Assembly (NCBI RefSeq): GCF_010994375.1
Contig: NZ_WHMA01000009.1
Coordinates: 38,032 to 102,031 of the forward strand
Origin: Halomonas sp. NO4
Lineage (GTDB): Bacteria > Pseudomonadota > Gammaproteobacteria > Pseudomonadales > Halomonadaceae
Length of the DNA: 64,000 nt
Reading direction: 5' to 3'
The translations under genes and the position numbers were made by a program. Shown here piece after piece: positions 1-8,366 of the stretch. Numbering within the stretch: position 1 is the stretch's first letter; every line of letters starts with the position of its first letter. The notes below the pieces were generated by a model. That model made no database searches, was not told where the DNA came from, and was given only the letters and a program-made list of their open reading frames with translations.

Positions 1-74
1 GGAGCGGGAAACGAGATTCGAACTCGCGACCCTCGCCTTGGCAAGGCGATGCTCTACCACTGAGCTATTCCCGC
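1..74 (-). tRNA. tRNA-Gly (anticodon GCC), 3' A of CCA cut off by window edge
   Basis: On the minus strand the sequence folds as a complete cloverleaf. The 7-bp acceptor stem begins GCGGGAA at 74-68 and closes at 10-4. The D arm contains AGCTCAG, the anticodon loop CTTGCCAAG gives anticodon GCC, and the T arm contains GTTCGAATC. The discriminator and CC lie at 3-1, so only the last A of the encoded CCA is outside the window. It lies 39 nt downstream of tRNA-Glu and is probably co-transcribed with it. Confidence 0.96.
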
Positions 75-113
75 ATGACCGACAGTCTATGCTATCGCTA
101 ACGCTACCGGAAG

Positions 114-189
114 TGGCGTCCCATAGGGGGTTCGAACCCCTGTTCCCGCCGTGAAAGGGCGGTGTCCTGGACCACTAGACGAATGGGAC
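114..189 (-). tRNA. tRNA-Glu (anticodon TTC)
   Basis: The minus strand gives a standard tRNA-Glu beginning GTCCCATTCGTCTAG. The anticodon loop is CTTTCAC (anticodon TTC at 155-153), the T loop contains GTTCGAACC, and CCA is encoded at 116-114. It is the first gene of a two-tRNA operon followed by tRNA-Gly, with a strong promoter about 30 bp upstream. Confidence 0.97.
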
Positions 190-220
190 GCATGTTTCTC
201 GCCTCAACGAGGTGGCGCGA

Positions 221-249
221 ATATTACTCAAGCCCCCCGTGACTGTCAA
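221..249 (-). promoter_or_regulatory. sigma-70 promoter of the tRNA-Glu/tRNA-Gly operon
   Basis: Reading the minus strand there is a perfect -35 TTGACA (249-244), a 17-bp spacer and a -10 TAATAT (226-221). A GC-rich discriminator (TCGCGCC) follows, and the tRNA-Glu 5' end is about 25 nt after the expected start. GC-rich discriminators are typical of stringently controlled stable-RNA promoters, so growth-rate control is an inference here. Confidence 0.82.
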
Positions 250-364
250 CTCCGACCATGAACGCCCGGGGGGATGGAAATTCCCGCCAGCGACAGTGTC
301 TGATGGAAGGACCTGTCGAGCCCCTGAAGAAACGCCCGAACCGAAAGGAAAAGGAGAAGAGGCC

Positions 365-766
365 ATGCGCAAAAAGGTCGAGAAGAGCGACGTCGAGTGG
401 CGTGCCCAGTTGACCCCGGAGCAGTACCGCGTCACCCGGGAAAAAGGCACCGAGCGCCCCTTCAGCGGCAACTATCGCGTCAGCGACGAACACGGCATCT
501 ACCACTGCATCTGCTGTCACGCCCCGCTGTTCGAGAACGAGCACAAGTACGACGCCGGCTGCGGCTGGCCGAGCTTCGACCGCCCACTGGGCAGCTCCGT
601 CGTGGAAGAGCGCCCCGACGACTCCCACGGCATGCAGCGTACCGAGGTGGTGTGTGCCCACTGCGATGCCCACCTGGGCCATGTCTTTCCCGACGGGCCA
701 CCCGACACCACCGGGCTGCGCTACTGCATCAACTCGGTGGCGATCGCCTTCCACCCCGGCGAATAG
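365..766 (+). CDS. msrB: Peptide-methionine (R)-S-oxide reductase MsrB
   Basis: Reduces the R epimer of methionine sulfoxide in proteins. The 133-residue product has the whole SelR domain: Zn-binding CxxC pairs at C48/C51 and C97/C100, the GCGWPSF motif at 65-71, and catalytic Cys121 in RYCINS. There is no signal peptide, so it is cytosolic. ATG 365 was chosen because a purine-rich AAGGAGAAG precedes it and the length fits the family; the open frame upstream has no site. A 14-bp perfect hairpin with a short T run follows the stop and probably ends transcription. The window's MsrA (49759) is a separate, exported enzyme. Confidence 0.96.
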   Translation: MRKKVEKSDVEWRAQLTPEQYRVTREKGTERPFSGNYRVSDEHGIYHCICCHAPLFENEHKYDAGCGWPSFDRPLGSSVVEERPDDSHGMQRTEVVCAHCDAHLGHVFPDGPPDTTGLRYCINSVAIAFHPGE

Positions 767-786
767 CCCGGCTCCCGCTGCCCTGA

Positions 787-827
787 GACGGCCGCCCATC
801 TGCTATGATGGGCGGCCGTCACGCTTT
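787..827 (+). terminator. Hairpin terminator after msrB
   Basis: A perfect 14-bp inverted repeat (787-800 with 807-820) encloses a 6-nt loop TGCTAT. It is followed by ACGC and then TTTT at 824-827. It lies 20 bp after the msrB stop. The loop and descending arm also contain an extended -10 element, so this site may double as the promoter of the next gene. Confidence 0.7.
801..809 (+). promoter_or_regulatory. Extended -10 element, likely promoter of the YlqF-type GTPase gene
   Basis: TGC followed by TATGAT (804-809) matches the extended -10 consensus (TGN plus 5 of 6 bases). It would start transcription about 28 nt before ATG 844. No convincing -35 is visible. The element lies inside the loop and arm of the msrB terminator hairpin. 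Confidence 0.45.
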
Positions 828-843
828 TGGCAGGAGAGACGTA

Positions 844-1803
844 ATGCTCGGCTGGTACCCGGGACACATGAACAAGGCGCGCCGCCAGATCAAGGAGGCA
901 CTGCCCGAGATCGACGTGGCGATCGAGGTGCTCGACGCCCGCCTTCCCTACTCCAGCGCCAACCCCATGCTGGCCGAGCTGAACCGCCACACGCCGGTGC
1001 TCAAGATCCTCTCGCGGGCCGATCTCGCCGACCCCGAGCGCACCCGCGAGTGGGTCGCCCACTTCGATGCCCAGCCCGACACGCGGGCACTGGCCGTGAC
1101 CACTACCCAGGCCCGCGAGCTAAAGCGCATCCCCCGGCTGTGTCACGACCTGGCCGGGCAAGTGCGCGCCGACCGCGACGTGCGAGTGATGGTCATGGGC
1201 ATTCCCAACGTCGGCAAGTCGACCCTGATCAACGGCCTGGCCGGCAAGGCCATCGCCAAGACCGGCAACGAACCGGCGGTGACCAAGCGCCAGCAGAAGG
1301 TGCGCATCGCCGGTCGCGTGGCGCTGGTCGACACCCCCGGCGTGCTGTGGCCGAAGATCGAGGACCAGGCCAGCGCCTATCGCCTGGCGGCGAGCGGCGC
1401 CATCCGCGACACGGCCATCGACTACGTCGACGTTGCCGTGGTCACCGCCGCCGAGCTGGCCCGGCGCTACCCCGAGGCCCTCCAGGCGCGCTACAAGCTC
1501 AAGGCCCTGCCCGCCTACGCGCCCCACCCCGAGGCCGAGCGCGTCGAGGCCGACGGCCCCGAGCGCCCCGACCTACTGGCGCTGGCCGGCTTCGACGGCC
1601 ATGCGATACTCGCCGAGATCGCCAGCAAGCGCGGCGGCCTGCGCGCGGGCGGCGAAGTCGACCTGCACCGCGGCGCCGAGGTGCTGCTCCACGAACTGCG
1701 CCACGGCAAGCTGGGGCGGCTGACGCTGGAAACACCGGCGGACATCCCCGCCCCCGCGGCCGAGAGCGGCGAGAATGTCGCCGGCAGCGACGCCTCGGCC
1801 TGA
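844..1803 (+). CDS. ylqF: Circularly permuted ribosome-assembly GTPase, YlqF/RbgA family
   Basis: A 319-residue GTPase of the YlqF/RbgA group, which acts in late large-subunit assembly. The N terminus has the family WYPGHMNKA signature. Motif order is permuted: the G4-like SRADL (about residue 57) comes before the P-loop GIPNVGKST (about 120) and G3 DTPG (about 163). G4 is SRxD rather than canonical NKxD; as I recall, proteobacterial homologues often carry SKxD. ATG 844 starts the conserved N terminus; the frame is open 13 codons further up but without a site. The C-terminal tail is Ala/Glu-rich and probably disordered. Confidence 0.88.
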   Translation: MLGWYPGHMNKARRQIKEALPEIDVAIEVLDARLPYSSANPMLAELNRHTPVLKILSRADLADPERTREWVAHFDAQPDTRALAVTTTQARELKRIPRLCHDLAGQVRADRDVRVMVMGIPNVGKSTLINGLAGKAIAKTGNEPAVTKRQQKVRIAGRVALVDTPGVLWPKIEDQASAYRLAASGAIRDTAIDYVDVAVVTAAELARRYPEALQARYKLKALPAYAPHPEAERVEADGPERPDLLALAGFDGHAILAEIASKRGGLRAGGEVDLHRGAEVLLHELRHGKLGRLTLETPADIPAPAAESGENVAGSDASA

Positions 1804-1857
1804 CACGACCCGCGCCCCAGCGGGCGCCACTGGACACCACAGACTTTCGGAATCGCC

Positions 1858-3090
1858 ATGGACACGCCCTCCCTGTTCAGGAAATCACACAAGCTCGACA
1901 ACGTCTGCTACGACATCCGCGGCCCCGTGCTCGAGCACGCCAAGCGGCTGGAGGACGAAGGCCAGCGCATCTTGAAGCTCAACATCGGCAACCCCGCGCC
2001 GTTCGGCTTCGAGGCCCCGGAGGAGATTCTCCAGGACGTGATGCGCAACCTGCCTACCGCCCAGGGCTACTGCGACTCCAAGGGGCTCTACTCGGCACGC
2101 AAGGCCATCATGCAGGAGTGCCAGCGCAAGGCGATCCCCGGCGTGGGCGTCGAGGATATCTACATCGGCAACGGTGTTTCCGAGCTGATCGTGATGGCCT
2201 TCCAGGCGCTGCTCAACGACGGCGACGAGGTGCTGATCCCGGCACCCGACTACCCGCTGTGGACCGCCGCCGCCAACCTCTCGGGCGGTCGCCCCGTGCA
2301 CTACCGCTGCGACGAGCAGGCCGACTGGGCGCCCGACCCCGCGGATATTCGTTCCAAGATCACCGGCCACACCCGCGCCATCGTCATCATCAACCCCAAC
2401 AACCCCACCGGGGCCGTCTATCCGCCCGAGGTCATCCGCGAGCTGCTGGCCATCGCCCGCGAGCACGACCTGGTGGTGTTCTCCGACGAAATCTACGACA
2501 AGATCCTCTACGACGGCACCGAGCACGTCTCCACCGGGGCCCTGGCCGACGAGGACCAGCTGGTGGTGACCCTCAACGGGCTCTCCAAGAGCTACCGCTG
2601 CGCCGGTTTCCGCTCCGGCTGGATGATCCTCTCCGGCCAGGTGGCCATGCAGCGCGCCAGCGACTTCATCCAGGGCATCACCATGCTCGCCTCCATGCGC
2701 CTGTGCGCCAACGTACCGGCCCAGCACGCCATCCAGACGGCGCTGGGCGGCTACCAGTCGATCAACGACCTGATCCTGCCCGGCGGGCGCCTGCTGGCCC
2801 AGCGCGACATCACCCATGAAAAGCTCAACGCCATCCCCGGCGTCTCCAGCGTGAAAGCCAAGGGCGCGCTCTACGCCTTCCCCAGGCTCGATCCCAAGGT
2901 GTTCAACATACGCGACGACCAGCAGCTGGTGCTCGACCTGCTGCTGCAGGAGAAGATCCTGCTGGTCCAGGGCACCGCCTTCAACTGGCCGGAACCGGAC
3001 CACGTTCGCATCGTCACCCTGCCCTGGGCCGACCAGCTCGGCGACGCGCTCGACCGCTTCGCGCGCTTTCTGTCGCGCTACCGTCAGTGA
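1858..3090 (+). CDS. alaA: Glutamate-pyruvate aminotransferase AlaA
   Basis: A 410-residue fold-type-I PLP aminotransferase of the AlaA (YfbQ) group, making alanine from pyruvate with glutamate as amino donor. Visible motifs are NPNNPTG at 179-185, SDEIYDK with the ring-nitrogen Asp210, and the Schiff-base Lys244 in LSKSYRCAG, followed by the phosphate/carboxylate-binding FRSGW. Length agrees with E. coli AlaA (405). It stands alone between the GTPase and htpX. Another transaminase specificity (valine or 2-aminobutyrate) is possible, but overall sequence character favours AlaA. Confidence 0.92.
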   Translation: MDTPSLFRKSHKLDNVCYDIRGPVLEHAKRLEDEGQRILKLNIGNPAPFGFEAPEEILQDVMRNLPTAQGYCDSKGLYSARKAIMQECQRKAIPGVGVEDIYIGNGVSELIVMAFQALLNDGDEVLIPAPDYPLWTAAANLSGGRPVHYRCDEQADWAPDPADIRSKITGHTRAIVIINPNNPTGAVYPPEVIRELLAIAREHDLVVFSDEIYDKILYDGTEHVSTGALADEDQLVVTLNGLSKSYRCAGFRSGWMILSGQVAMQRASDFIQGITMLASMRLCANVPAQHAIQTALGGYQSINDLILPGGRLLAQRDITHEKLNAIPGVSSVKAKGALYAFPRLDPKVFNIRDDQQLVLDLLLQEKILLVQGTAFNWPEPDHVRIVTLPWADQLGDALDRFARFLSRYRQ

Positions 3091-3218
3091 GGCCGGTATG
3101 ATCGGCTGGACCTGGCGCCGGAGCGCTTGAAACCCGGCGCCCAAGACCGTATCTAAGCATCAGCTTTTTTGCGCCGTGACCGGCGCGGCCCCACGACGAT
3201 CGACGGAGAGATCCCGAC

Positions 3219-4121
3219 ATGATGCGAATCCTGCTCTTCCTGGCCACCAACCTGGCAGTACTGGTGGTGGCCAGCATCACCCTGCGCCTGCTGGGGGTGG
3301 ACAGCTACCTCAGCGACCAGGGCCTCAACTTCCAGAGCCTGCTGATCTTCTGCTTCATCTTCGGCATGGCCGGCTCGATGATCTCGCTATTCATCTCCAA
3401 GTGGATGGCCAAGCGCTCCACCGGCACGGTGATCATCGAGCAGCCGTCGAATGCCACCGAAAAGTGGCTGCTCGACACCGTCGCCGAGCTGGCCCGCGAC
3501 GCCGGCATCAAGACCCCGGAAGTGGGTATCTTCCCCGCCCAGCAGTCCAACGCCTTCGCCACCGGCTGGAACAAGGACGACGCCCTGGTAGCGGTGTCCG
3601 CCGGCCTGCTCAACCGCATGAAGCCGGAAGAGGTGCGCGCCGTGCTCGCCCACGAGATCGGCCACGTGGCCAATGGCGACATGGTCACCCTGGCGCTGAT
3701 CCAGGGCGTGGTGAACACTTTCGTGATGTTCTTCGCCCGCGTGGTCGCCCACCTGGTCGACCAGTTCCTGCGTTCGCGCAGCGACGGCGAGGGCGGACTC
3801 GGCTTCATGGGCTACTTCGCGGTGGTGATCGTCGCCGAGATCGTCTTCGGCATCATCGCCTCGGCCATCGTCGCCTGGTTCTCGCGCTTCCGCGAGTACC
3901 GCGCCGATGCCGCCGGCGCCAAGCTCGCCGGCTCCGGCGCCATGATCAACGCCCTGGCGCGCCTCAAGGCGGAGGTGGAGATGCCCGACCAGATGCCGGA
4001 CACCCTGCGTGCCATGGCCATCACCAAGGGCCAGACCGCCTCGCTGATGGAGCGGCTGTTCGCCAGTCACCCACCGCTGGATGATCGGATTCGGGCATTG
4101 AAGGAAGCGGCTTATCGTTGA
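3219..4121 (+). CDS. htpX: Membrane zinc metalloprotease HtpX
   Basis: An inner-membrane M48 protease that degrades misfolded membrane proteins alongside FtsH in known relatives. The 300-residue product begins [17 protein letters not shown], like E. coli HtpX, with membrane segments near 4-24 and 38-60. The HEIGH zinc motif is at 145-149. Two further membrane segments follow near 155-180 and 198-222, and a Glu in the later REYRADAAG motif supplies the third ligand. ATG 3219 has GGAGAG 8 nt upstream, better spaced than the adjacent ATG 3222. A strong hairpin ends the transcript. Confidence 0.96.
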   Translation: MMRILLFLATNLAVLVVASITLRLLGVDSYLSDQGLNFQSLLIFCFIFGMAGSMISLFISKWMAKRSTGTVIIEQPSNATEKWLLDTVAELARDAGIKTPEVGIFPAQQSNAFATGWNKDDALVAVSAGLLNRMKPEEVRAVLAHEIGHVANGDMVTLALIQGVVNTFVMFFARVVAHLVDQFLRSRSDGEGGLGFMGYFAVVIVAEIVFGIIASAIVAWFSRFREYRADAAGAKLAGSGAMINALARLKAEVEMPDQMPDTLRAMAITKGQTASLMERLFASHPPLDDRIRALKEAAYR

Positions 4122-4142
4122 GCTGCCAATCCGCCTAGCGCA

Positions 4143-4181
4143 AACAGCACGGGCCCGCCAATGGCGGGCCCGTGCTGTTTT
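4143..4181. terminator. Bidirectional hairpin terminator between htpX and pdxB
   Basis: A 17-bp perfect stem (4143-4159 with 4163-4179) has a 3-nt loop. The plus side ends in TTTT (4178-4181); the minus side has a shorter run of T after the stem. It sits between convergent htpX and pdxB, so it probably serves both. Confidence 0.85.
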
Positions 4182-4200
4182 GGCCTTGACGAACCGCGGC

Positions 4201-5340
4201 TCAAGTCACCCGGAAGCCCGCGCCGGCCAGCAGCGGCGCGAGGTCGTCGGCCCCCTCCCCCACTTCCACCCTGAGCGTGGCGAACTCGCGGCGCAGCGGG
4301 TAGTTCGCCCGGCAGGCGTCGAAGCCGCGGGCGATTCCCTGGCGGTGCTGTTCGCGCAGCAGGCTGTCATGGTCGCGGCGCACGTCGTAGACGGCCCGCG
4401 CACAGAGCGCGAGCGCCGCCTCGGGCGCGAGCCCTCCTTCCAGGCGCAGCCCCGACACCGCCGGAGTGGGCAGCAACGCGCCCAGGGCCCGCCGAGCCGG
4501 CAGCCCCACCGCCTCGCACAGCGCGCGGTAGACCTGGTAGGTGCCGCGCAGCTTGCCGTCGAGGCTGTGGCCGGCAATGTGCGGCGTGGCGATGGTCGCC
4601 AGGTCGCGCAGGGCCGGGTCGATGGCCGGCTCGCCCTCCCAGACATCGAGCACCGCCGAGATGTCGCCCGGCCCGGCCAGGCGGCCGCGCAGCGCCTGGC
4701 CGTCCACGCAGTCGCCGCGCCCGGCATTGAGCAGCAGCGTGCCCGGTGCCAGCTCGGCGAGGCGCCGGGCACCGAGCAGGTGGCGGGTGGCGTGGGGGCC
4801 GTCGCGCACCAGGGGGGTATGCAGGCAAAGCACGTCGCAGGCATCGATCAGGGCGTCGAGGTCGTGAAAGCCAGCCGTGCCCTCTCGCTCGGCACGCGGC
4901 GGGTCGCAGGCCAGGCACTCGACGCCCAGGGCGGCGAGCCGCGCCTGGAGCCGCCCGCCCACGTTGCCGACGCCGACAATGCCCACGCGCCGATCGGCCA
5001 GCCGCCAGCCGTAGCGTTCGCCCAGCGTCAGCAGACACGTGAGCACGTAGTCCACCACCGCCTCGGCGTTGCACCCCGGCGCGCTGGAAAACGCTATCCC
5101 CTGACGGGCCAGCGCCGCCTCGTCGACATGGTCGGTACCGATGGTGCAGGTGCCCACGAAGCGCAGCCGACTGCCCGCCACCAGCGCCTCGTCGACGCGG
5201 GTGATGGAGCGAACCACCAGAGCATCGGCCTCGCGCACCGCGGCGGCATCGATCTCGCGACCGGGCAGGCGGACCACCTCGCCCACCTCCCCGAAGCAGG
5301 TCTCGGCCGCGGGTACGTTGGCGTCGACGACAATGCGCAT
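4201..5340 (-). CDS. pdxB: Erythronate-4-phosphate dehydrogenase PdxB
   Basis: Second step of DXP-dependent pyridoxal phosphate synthesis: NAD-dependent oxidation of 4-phosphoerythronate. The 379-residue protein has the D-2-hydroxyacid dehydrogenase layout. The Rossmann motif GVGNVG is at 123-128 and the catalytic residues Arg208 (NAGRGD), Glu237 (WEGEP) and His254 (TPHIAGHS) fall at the E. coli numbering as I know it. A C-terminal PdxB dimerisation domain follows. ATG 5340 starts the conserved MRIVVDAN. It lies 2 nt after the binding-protein stop, so it is probably translated from the same mRNA as the upstream cyclase and binding protein. Confidence 0.95.
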   Translation of the reverse strand: MRIVVDANVPAAETCFGEVGEVVRLPGREIDAAAVREADALVVRSITRVDEALVAGSRLRFVGTCTIGTDHVDEAALARQGIAFSSAPGCNAEAVVDYVLTCLLTLGERYGWRLADRRVGIVGVGNVGGRLQARLAALGVECLACDPPRAEREGTAGFHDLDALIDACDVLCLHTPLVRDGPHATRHLLGARRLAELAPGTLLLNAGRGDCVDGQALRGRLAGPGDISAVLDVWEGEPAIDPALRDLATIATPHIAGHSLDGKLRGTYQVYRALCEAVGLPARRALGALLPTPAVSGLRLEGGLAPEAALALCARAVYDVRRDHDSLLREQHRQGIARGFDACRANYPLRREFATLRVEVGEGADDLAPLLAGAGFRVT

Positions 5341-5342
5341 GC

Positions 5343-6824
5343 TCACTCCCATTCGAGTTCCTGGAGAACCACCGCCGGGATGGGGGCATTCGACCAGACG
5401 CCCGTGAGCCCGACCTTGTGGATCGCCTGCTGCGGTTTCAGAAAGAGGAAGACGTTCACCGCCTCCTCGGCCAGATGGCGCTGCGCCTCGCCCAGCAGGG
5501 CATGGCGAGCCTCCGGCTCCTGGGCGGCCTCGATCTGCGTCCAGAGCGCCTGGAAACGCGGATCGCGGTAGTTGAAGTAGTAGTCGTCCCGGGCGTAGAT
5601 ATCGATGTCCATGGGCTCGACATGAGCCACGATGGTCAGGTCGTACTCCCGGTCGTTGAACACCTGCTCGAGCCATTGCGGCCAACTGACCCGCTGCAGC
5701 GCCACCTCGATGCCCACCGCCTCGAGATCGGAGGCGATGTAGAGGCTGGAGAGTTCGGCATACTGGGTCGGCGGCACCGTGAGGGTCAGCGACAGGCCCT
5801 CGGCATGGCCGGCGTCGGCCAATAGCTCCCGCGCCCGCTGCGGGTCGTGGGGGTAGCGGTCGGCGAGGTCGACGTAGGCCGGATGGCCAGGCGAGAAGTG
5901 GCTGCCGATCAGCGGCGGCGTGATGGCAGGGTAGATCTCGAGCAGCGCCTCGCGGTTCACGGCGTGAGCGAGCGCACGGCGCACGCGACGATCCGCGAAG
6001 GGCTCGCGGGCGTGATTGACGGCCATGATCACCTCGCCCTCGCTGAAGCCGTCGAGGATGCGGTAGTCGGCGCGATGGGAGAGGGCCAGGTGCGAGGTGA
6101 GGCTGCTGGCGTCAGGGTAGAGGTCGATCAATCCCTCGGCGAGCCCGCCCTCCAGCTCCAGCCGATTGCTGGTATACGTGAAGGTCGCGCGCTCGATGGC
6201 CGGCGCCTCGCCCCAGTACTCCGCAAACGCCGCCAGCGCCACGCCCTCGCCGCGCTCCCAGCCCTGGAACGCATAGGGGCCGGTGCCCACCGGCCGGCTG
6301 GCGTTGGTGGGCTCGCTGGCGGGGTGCACCATCACCGCCGCGGAGAGCCCCAGGCGAAACGGCAGCAGGCTGTCGGGGCGCGACAGGTGCAGCACGAGGC
6401 TGTGCGAGCCAGCCACCTCCACCTCACGGATCGCCTGGTAGAGCAGCCGCTGCGGGTTGCCGGCCGCTTCGCTGAGCAGCCGGCGTAAGCTGTAAGCCGC
6501 CACCTCGGCATCGAACCGTTGGCCATCGTGGAAGCGCACCCCCTGGCGCAGCCAGAAGCGGTACTTGAGGCCATCCTCGCTGACCTCCCAGCGCTGCGCC
6601 AGGGCCGGGCGCACCTTGCCGTGGCGGTCGATGCGCGTCAGCCCCTGGAAGACATTGCGGTGCGTCGTCTCGGCCGTGGTGGCCGAGGCCGTGCGTGTGG
6701 GGTCCAGGTGCGGCGGCTCGAGCTGCAGGTCGACCCTTAGGCTCTGCTGGGCCACCGCCAATGCGGGCACCGCCATCAGCAGGGCCAGCCCCCATGCCGC
6801 CATCACGCTGCTTCGCTTAGCCAT
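5343..6824 (-). CDS. Orphan family-5 (peptide/nickel-type) solute-binding protein
   Basis: A 493-residue periplasmic binding protein of the SBP_bac_5 family (DppA/OppA/NikA type). A Sec signal peptide at 1-26 ends AVA|QQ. The mature protein carries family blocks including the ETTHRNVFQGL region, RFHDGQRFDAE, VGTGPYAF and ALAHAVNRE. No permease or ATPase gene lies nearby. Instead the gene overlaps the upstream diguanylate cyclase by 8 bp and precedes pdxB by 2 bp. A sensory partner role for the cyclase, rather than transport, is my inference. The ligand cannot be read from the sequence. Confidence 0.85.
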   Translation of the reverse strand: MAKRSSVMAAWGLALLMAVPALAVAQQSLRVDLQLEPPHLDPTRTASATTAETTHRNVFQGLTRIDRHGKVRPALAQRWEVSEDGLKYRFWLRQGVRFHDGQRFDAEVAAYSLRRLLSEAAGNPQRLLYQAIREVEVAGSHSLVLHLSRPDSLLPFRLGLSAAVMVHPASEPTNASRPVGTGPYAFQGWERGEGVALAAFAEYWGEAPAIERATFTYTSNRLELEGGLAEGLIDLYPDASSLTSHLALSHRADYRILDGFSEGEVIMAVNHAREPFADRRVRRALAHAVNREALLEIYPAITPPLIGSHFSPGHPAYVDLADRYPHDPQRARELLADAGHAEGLSLTLTVPPTQYAELSSLYIASDLEAVGIEVALQRVSWPQWLEQVFNDREYDLTIVAHVEPMDIDIYARDDYYFNYRDPRFQALWTQIEAAQEPEARHALLGEAQRHLAEEAVNVFLFLKPQQAIHKVGLTGVWSNAPIPAVVLQELEWE

Positions 6825-8211
6825 CGCCTCCTCCCTCGCTGTCCGACTGGCGTAGCGGTCGCACCACCACGCGGTTGCGCCCGCGCCGCTTGGCCTCGTA
6901 GAGCGCCTCGTCCGCCGCCTTGAGGCACAGGCTGAAGGCCGCTGCAGGAATCTTCTGCGCCACCCCGAAGCTTGCCGTCACCCGCAGACTCACTCCGTCG
7001 ACGACGATGGCGCTGCGCGCCAGGCGACGGCGCGTGGCCTCGAGCAGTGGCTCGAGCGCCGCCGCCGAGTACCCGGGAACCAGCGCCACGAACTCCTCAC
7101 CACCGTAGCGCGCCAGCAGCGCCGCCTCCGGAAGCCCCTCGTCCAGCAGCTCGGCCACCCGGCAGATCACCTGGTCGCCAGCAGCGTGGCCATGGGTGTC
7201 GTTGATGCGCTTGAAGTGGTCGATGTCGACCATCACCACGCTGTAGAGGTTCTCCTGCAGCTCCGCCTGGCGCGCGTCGAGGGCGCGCTCGAAATGGTGG
7301 CGGTTGTACAGATGGGTCAGGGCATCGTGGCTGGCCAGGAAGTCGAGCTCGCGGTTCATGGCCAGGATGCGTCGTTCGTTGTCGCTGATATCGTGCATGT
7401 AGCGCTGCATGGAGCGCGCCATGCGGGCGATCTCGTCGCGACCACTGACGTCGAGCTCCTCCGGGGCGGGGCGCTGGCGACTGATCGCCCGGTGCAGCTG
7501 CAGCACGCGACGCACCACCGAGCGATTGACATAGAGCACCGTCACCAGCAGCACCAGCATGGCCACCCCGGCGAAGGCGGCCAGCACGCGCTCGCGCCGG
7601 CGAATCTCCTCGTTGAGCCGTTCCACCGAGGTGTCCAGTTGCGAGCGGATATGGTTGACGTGGAATCCCACCGCCACGCCGAGCTCCATGGACAGCGTGC
7701 GGTTGATGCGGACCTGCTCGGCGATGCGCTCCTCGAGGTGGTGCAGGCGCAGAATGCCATCCGCATCGTGCAGTCCGCGACTGACGCGCTGCGCCTGGGT
7801 GTCGATGCGCTGCTGCACCAGGGTGTCCAGCGCCCGCAAATTGTCGACCAGCTGCTCGAGCGTCTCGTCGAGTTCCCCGAAGGTGCCCTGGGTGGCGGGC
7901 GAGGCCTCCAGCTCCACCACCAGCTCGCGAATCCACGCCTCGCGGTCGCCGATCTCGAACATGGCCTGGCGGCGGCTGAAGTGATCGTCGGCGAGCAGCA
8001 GCAGGGCACCGCTGCCCACCATGCTCTCGCTTTGCTGCTTCAAGCGGCTGGCGGTCATCAGCGCCCGGGTCGACTCGCTGGACAGGCGCGACAGCGCCTG
8101 GCGGTACTCGCCGAACGACAGCAGCGCCACGCCGATGGTCGACAGGATCACCAGCGTCAACAGCGCCGTCAGGACCGCGAGCCTGGCGGTCAGACCGAAT
8201 CCCTCTCTCAT
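6817..8211 (-). CDS. Membrane diguanylate cyclase (periplasmic helical sensor, HAMP, GGDEF)
   Basis: Predicted to make cyclic-di-GMP. The 464-residue protein has a membrane segment near 8-30, a Leu/Glu-rich periplasmic region of about 180 residues that looks all-helical, a second membrane segment near 211-231, a HAMP-like stretch with an RDEIARMARSMQ motif, and a GGDEF domain with active-site GGEEF. The RxxD inhibitory I-site expected just upstream is absent (EAAL in its place). ATG 8211 has AGGA about 8 nt before it; an in-frame start 13 codons further up lacks a site. The 3' end overlaps the binding-protein gene by 8 bp, implying translational coupling. Confidence 0.9.
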   Translation of the reverse strand: MREGFGLTARLAVLTALLTLVILSTIGVALLSFGEYRQALSRLSSESTRALMTASRLKQQSESMVGSGALLLLADDHFSRRQAMFEIGDREAWIRELVVELEASPATQGTFGELDETLEQLVDNLRALDTLVQQRIDTQAQRVSRGLHDADGILRLHHLEERIAEQVRINRTLSMELGVAVGFHVNHIRSQLDTSVERLNEEIRRRERVLAAFAGVAMLVLLVTVLYVNRSVVRRVLQLHRAISRQRPAPEELDVSGRDEIARMARSMQRYMHDISDNERRILAMNRELDFLASHDALTHLYNRHHFERALDARQAELQENLYSVVMVDIDHFKRINDTHGHAAGDQVICRVAELLDEGLPEAALLARYGGEEFVALVPGYSAAALEPLLEATRRRLARSAIVVDGVSLRVTASFGVAQKIPAAAFSLCLKAADEALYEAKRRGRNRVVVRPLRQSDSEGGGDG

Positions 8212-8277
8212 GTCACATCCTGTGCCCGATGCGTGGCCCTCGCCACACACCCGCCTGGCAAGGTAACCGTGCCGCGC

Positions 8278-8305
8278 TTGTCCGGCAGCGCGAGTGCTTT
8301 ACAAT
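8278..8305 (+). promoter_or_regulatory. Probable sigma-70 promoter of the WGR-like gene
   Basis: -35 TTGTCC (8278-8283), 16-bp spacer, -10 TACAAT (8300-8305). It lies about 60 bp upstream of GTG 8367 in the divergent region shared with the cyclase gene. Confidence 0.5.
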
Positions 8306-8366
8306 ACTCCCTCTTTTTCTATCGGCCGCCATGGCGGCGACTTGATGGCCACAGCCGGGAGCAAGC

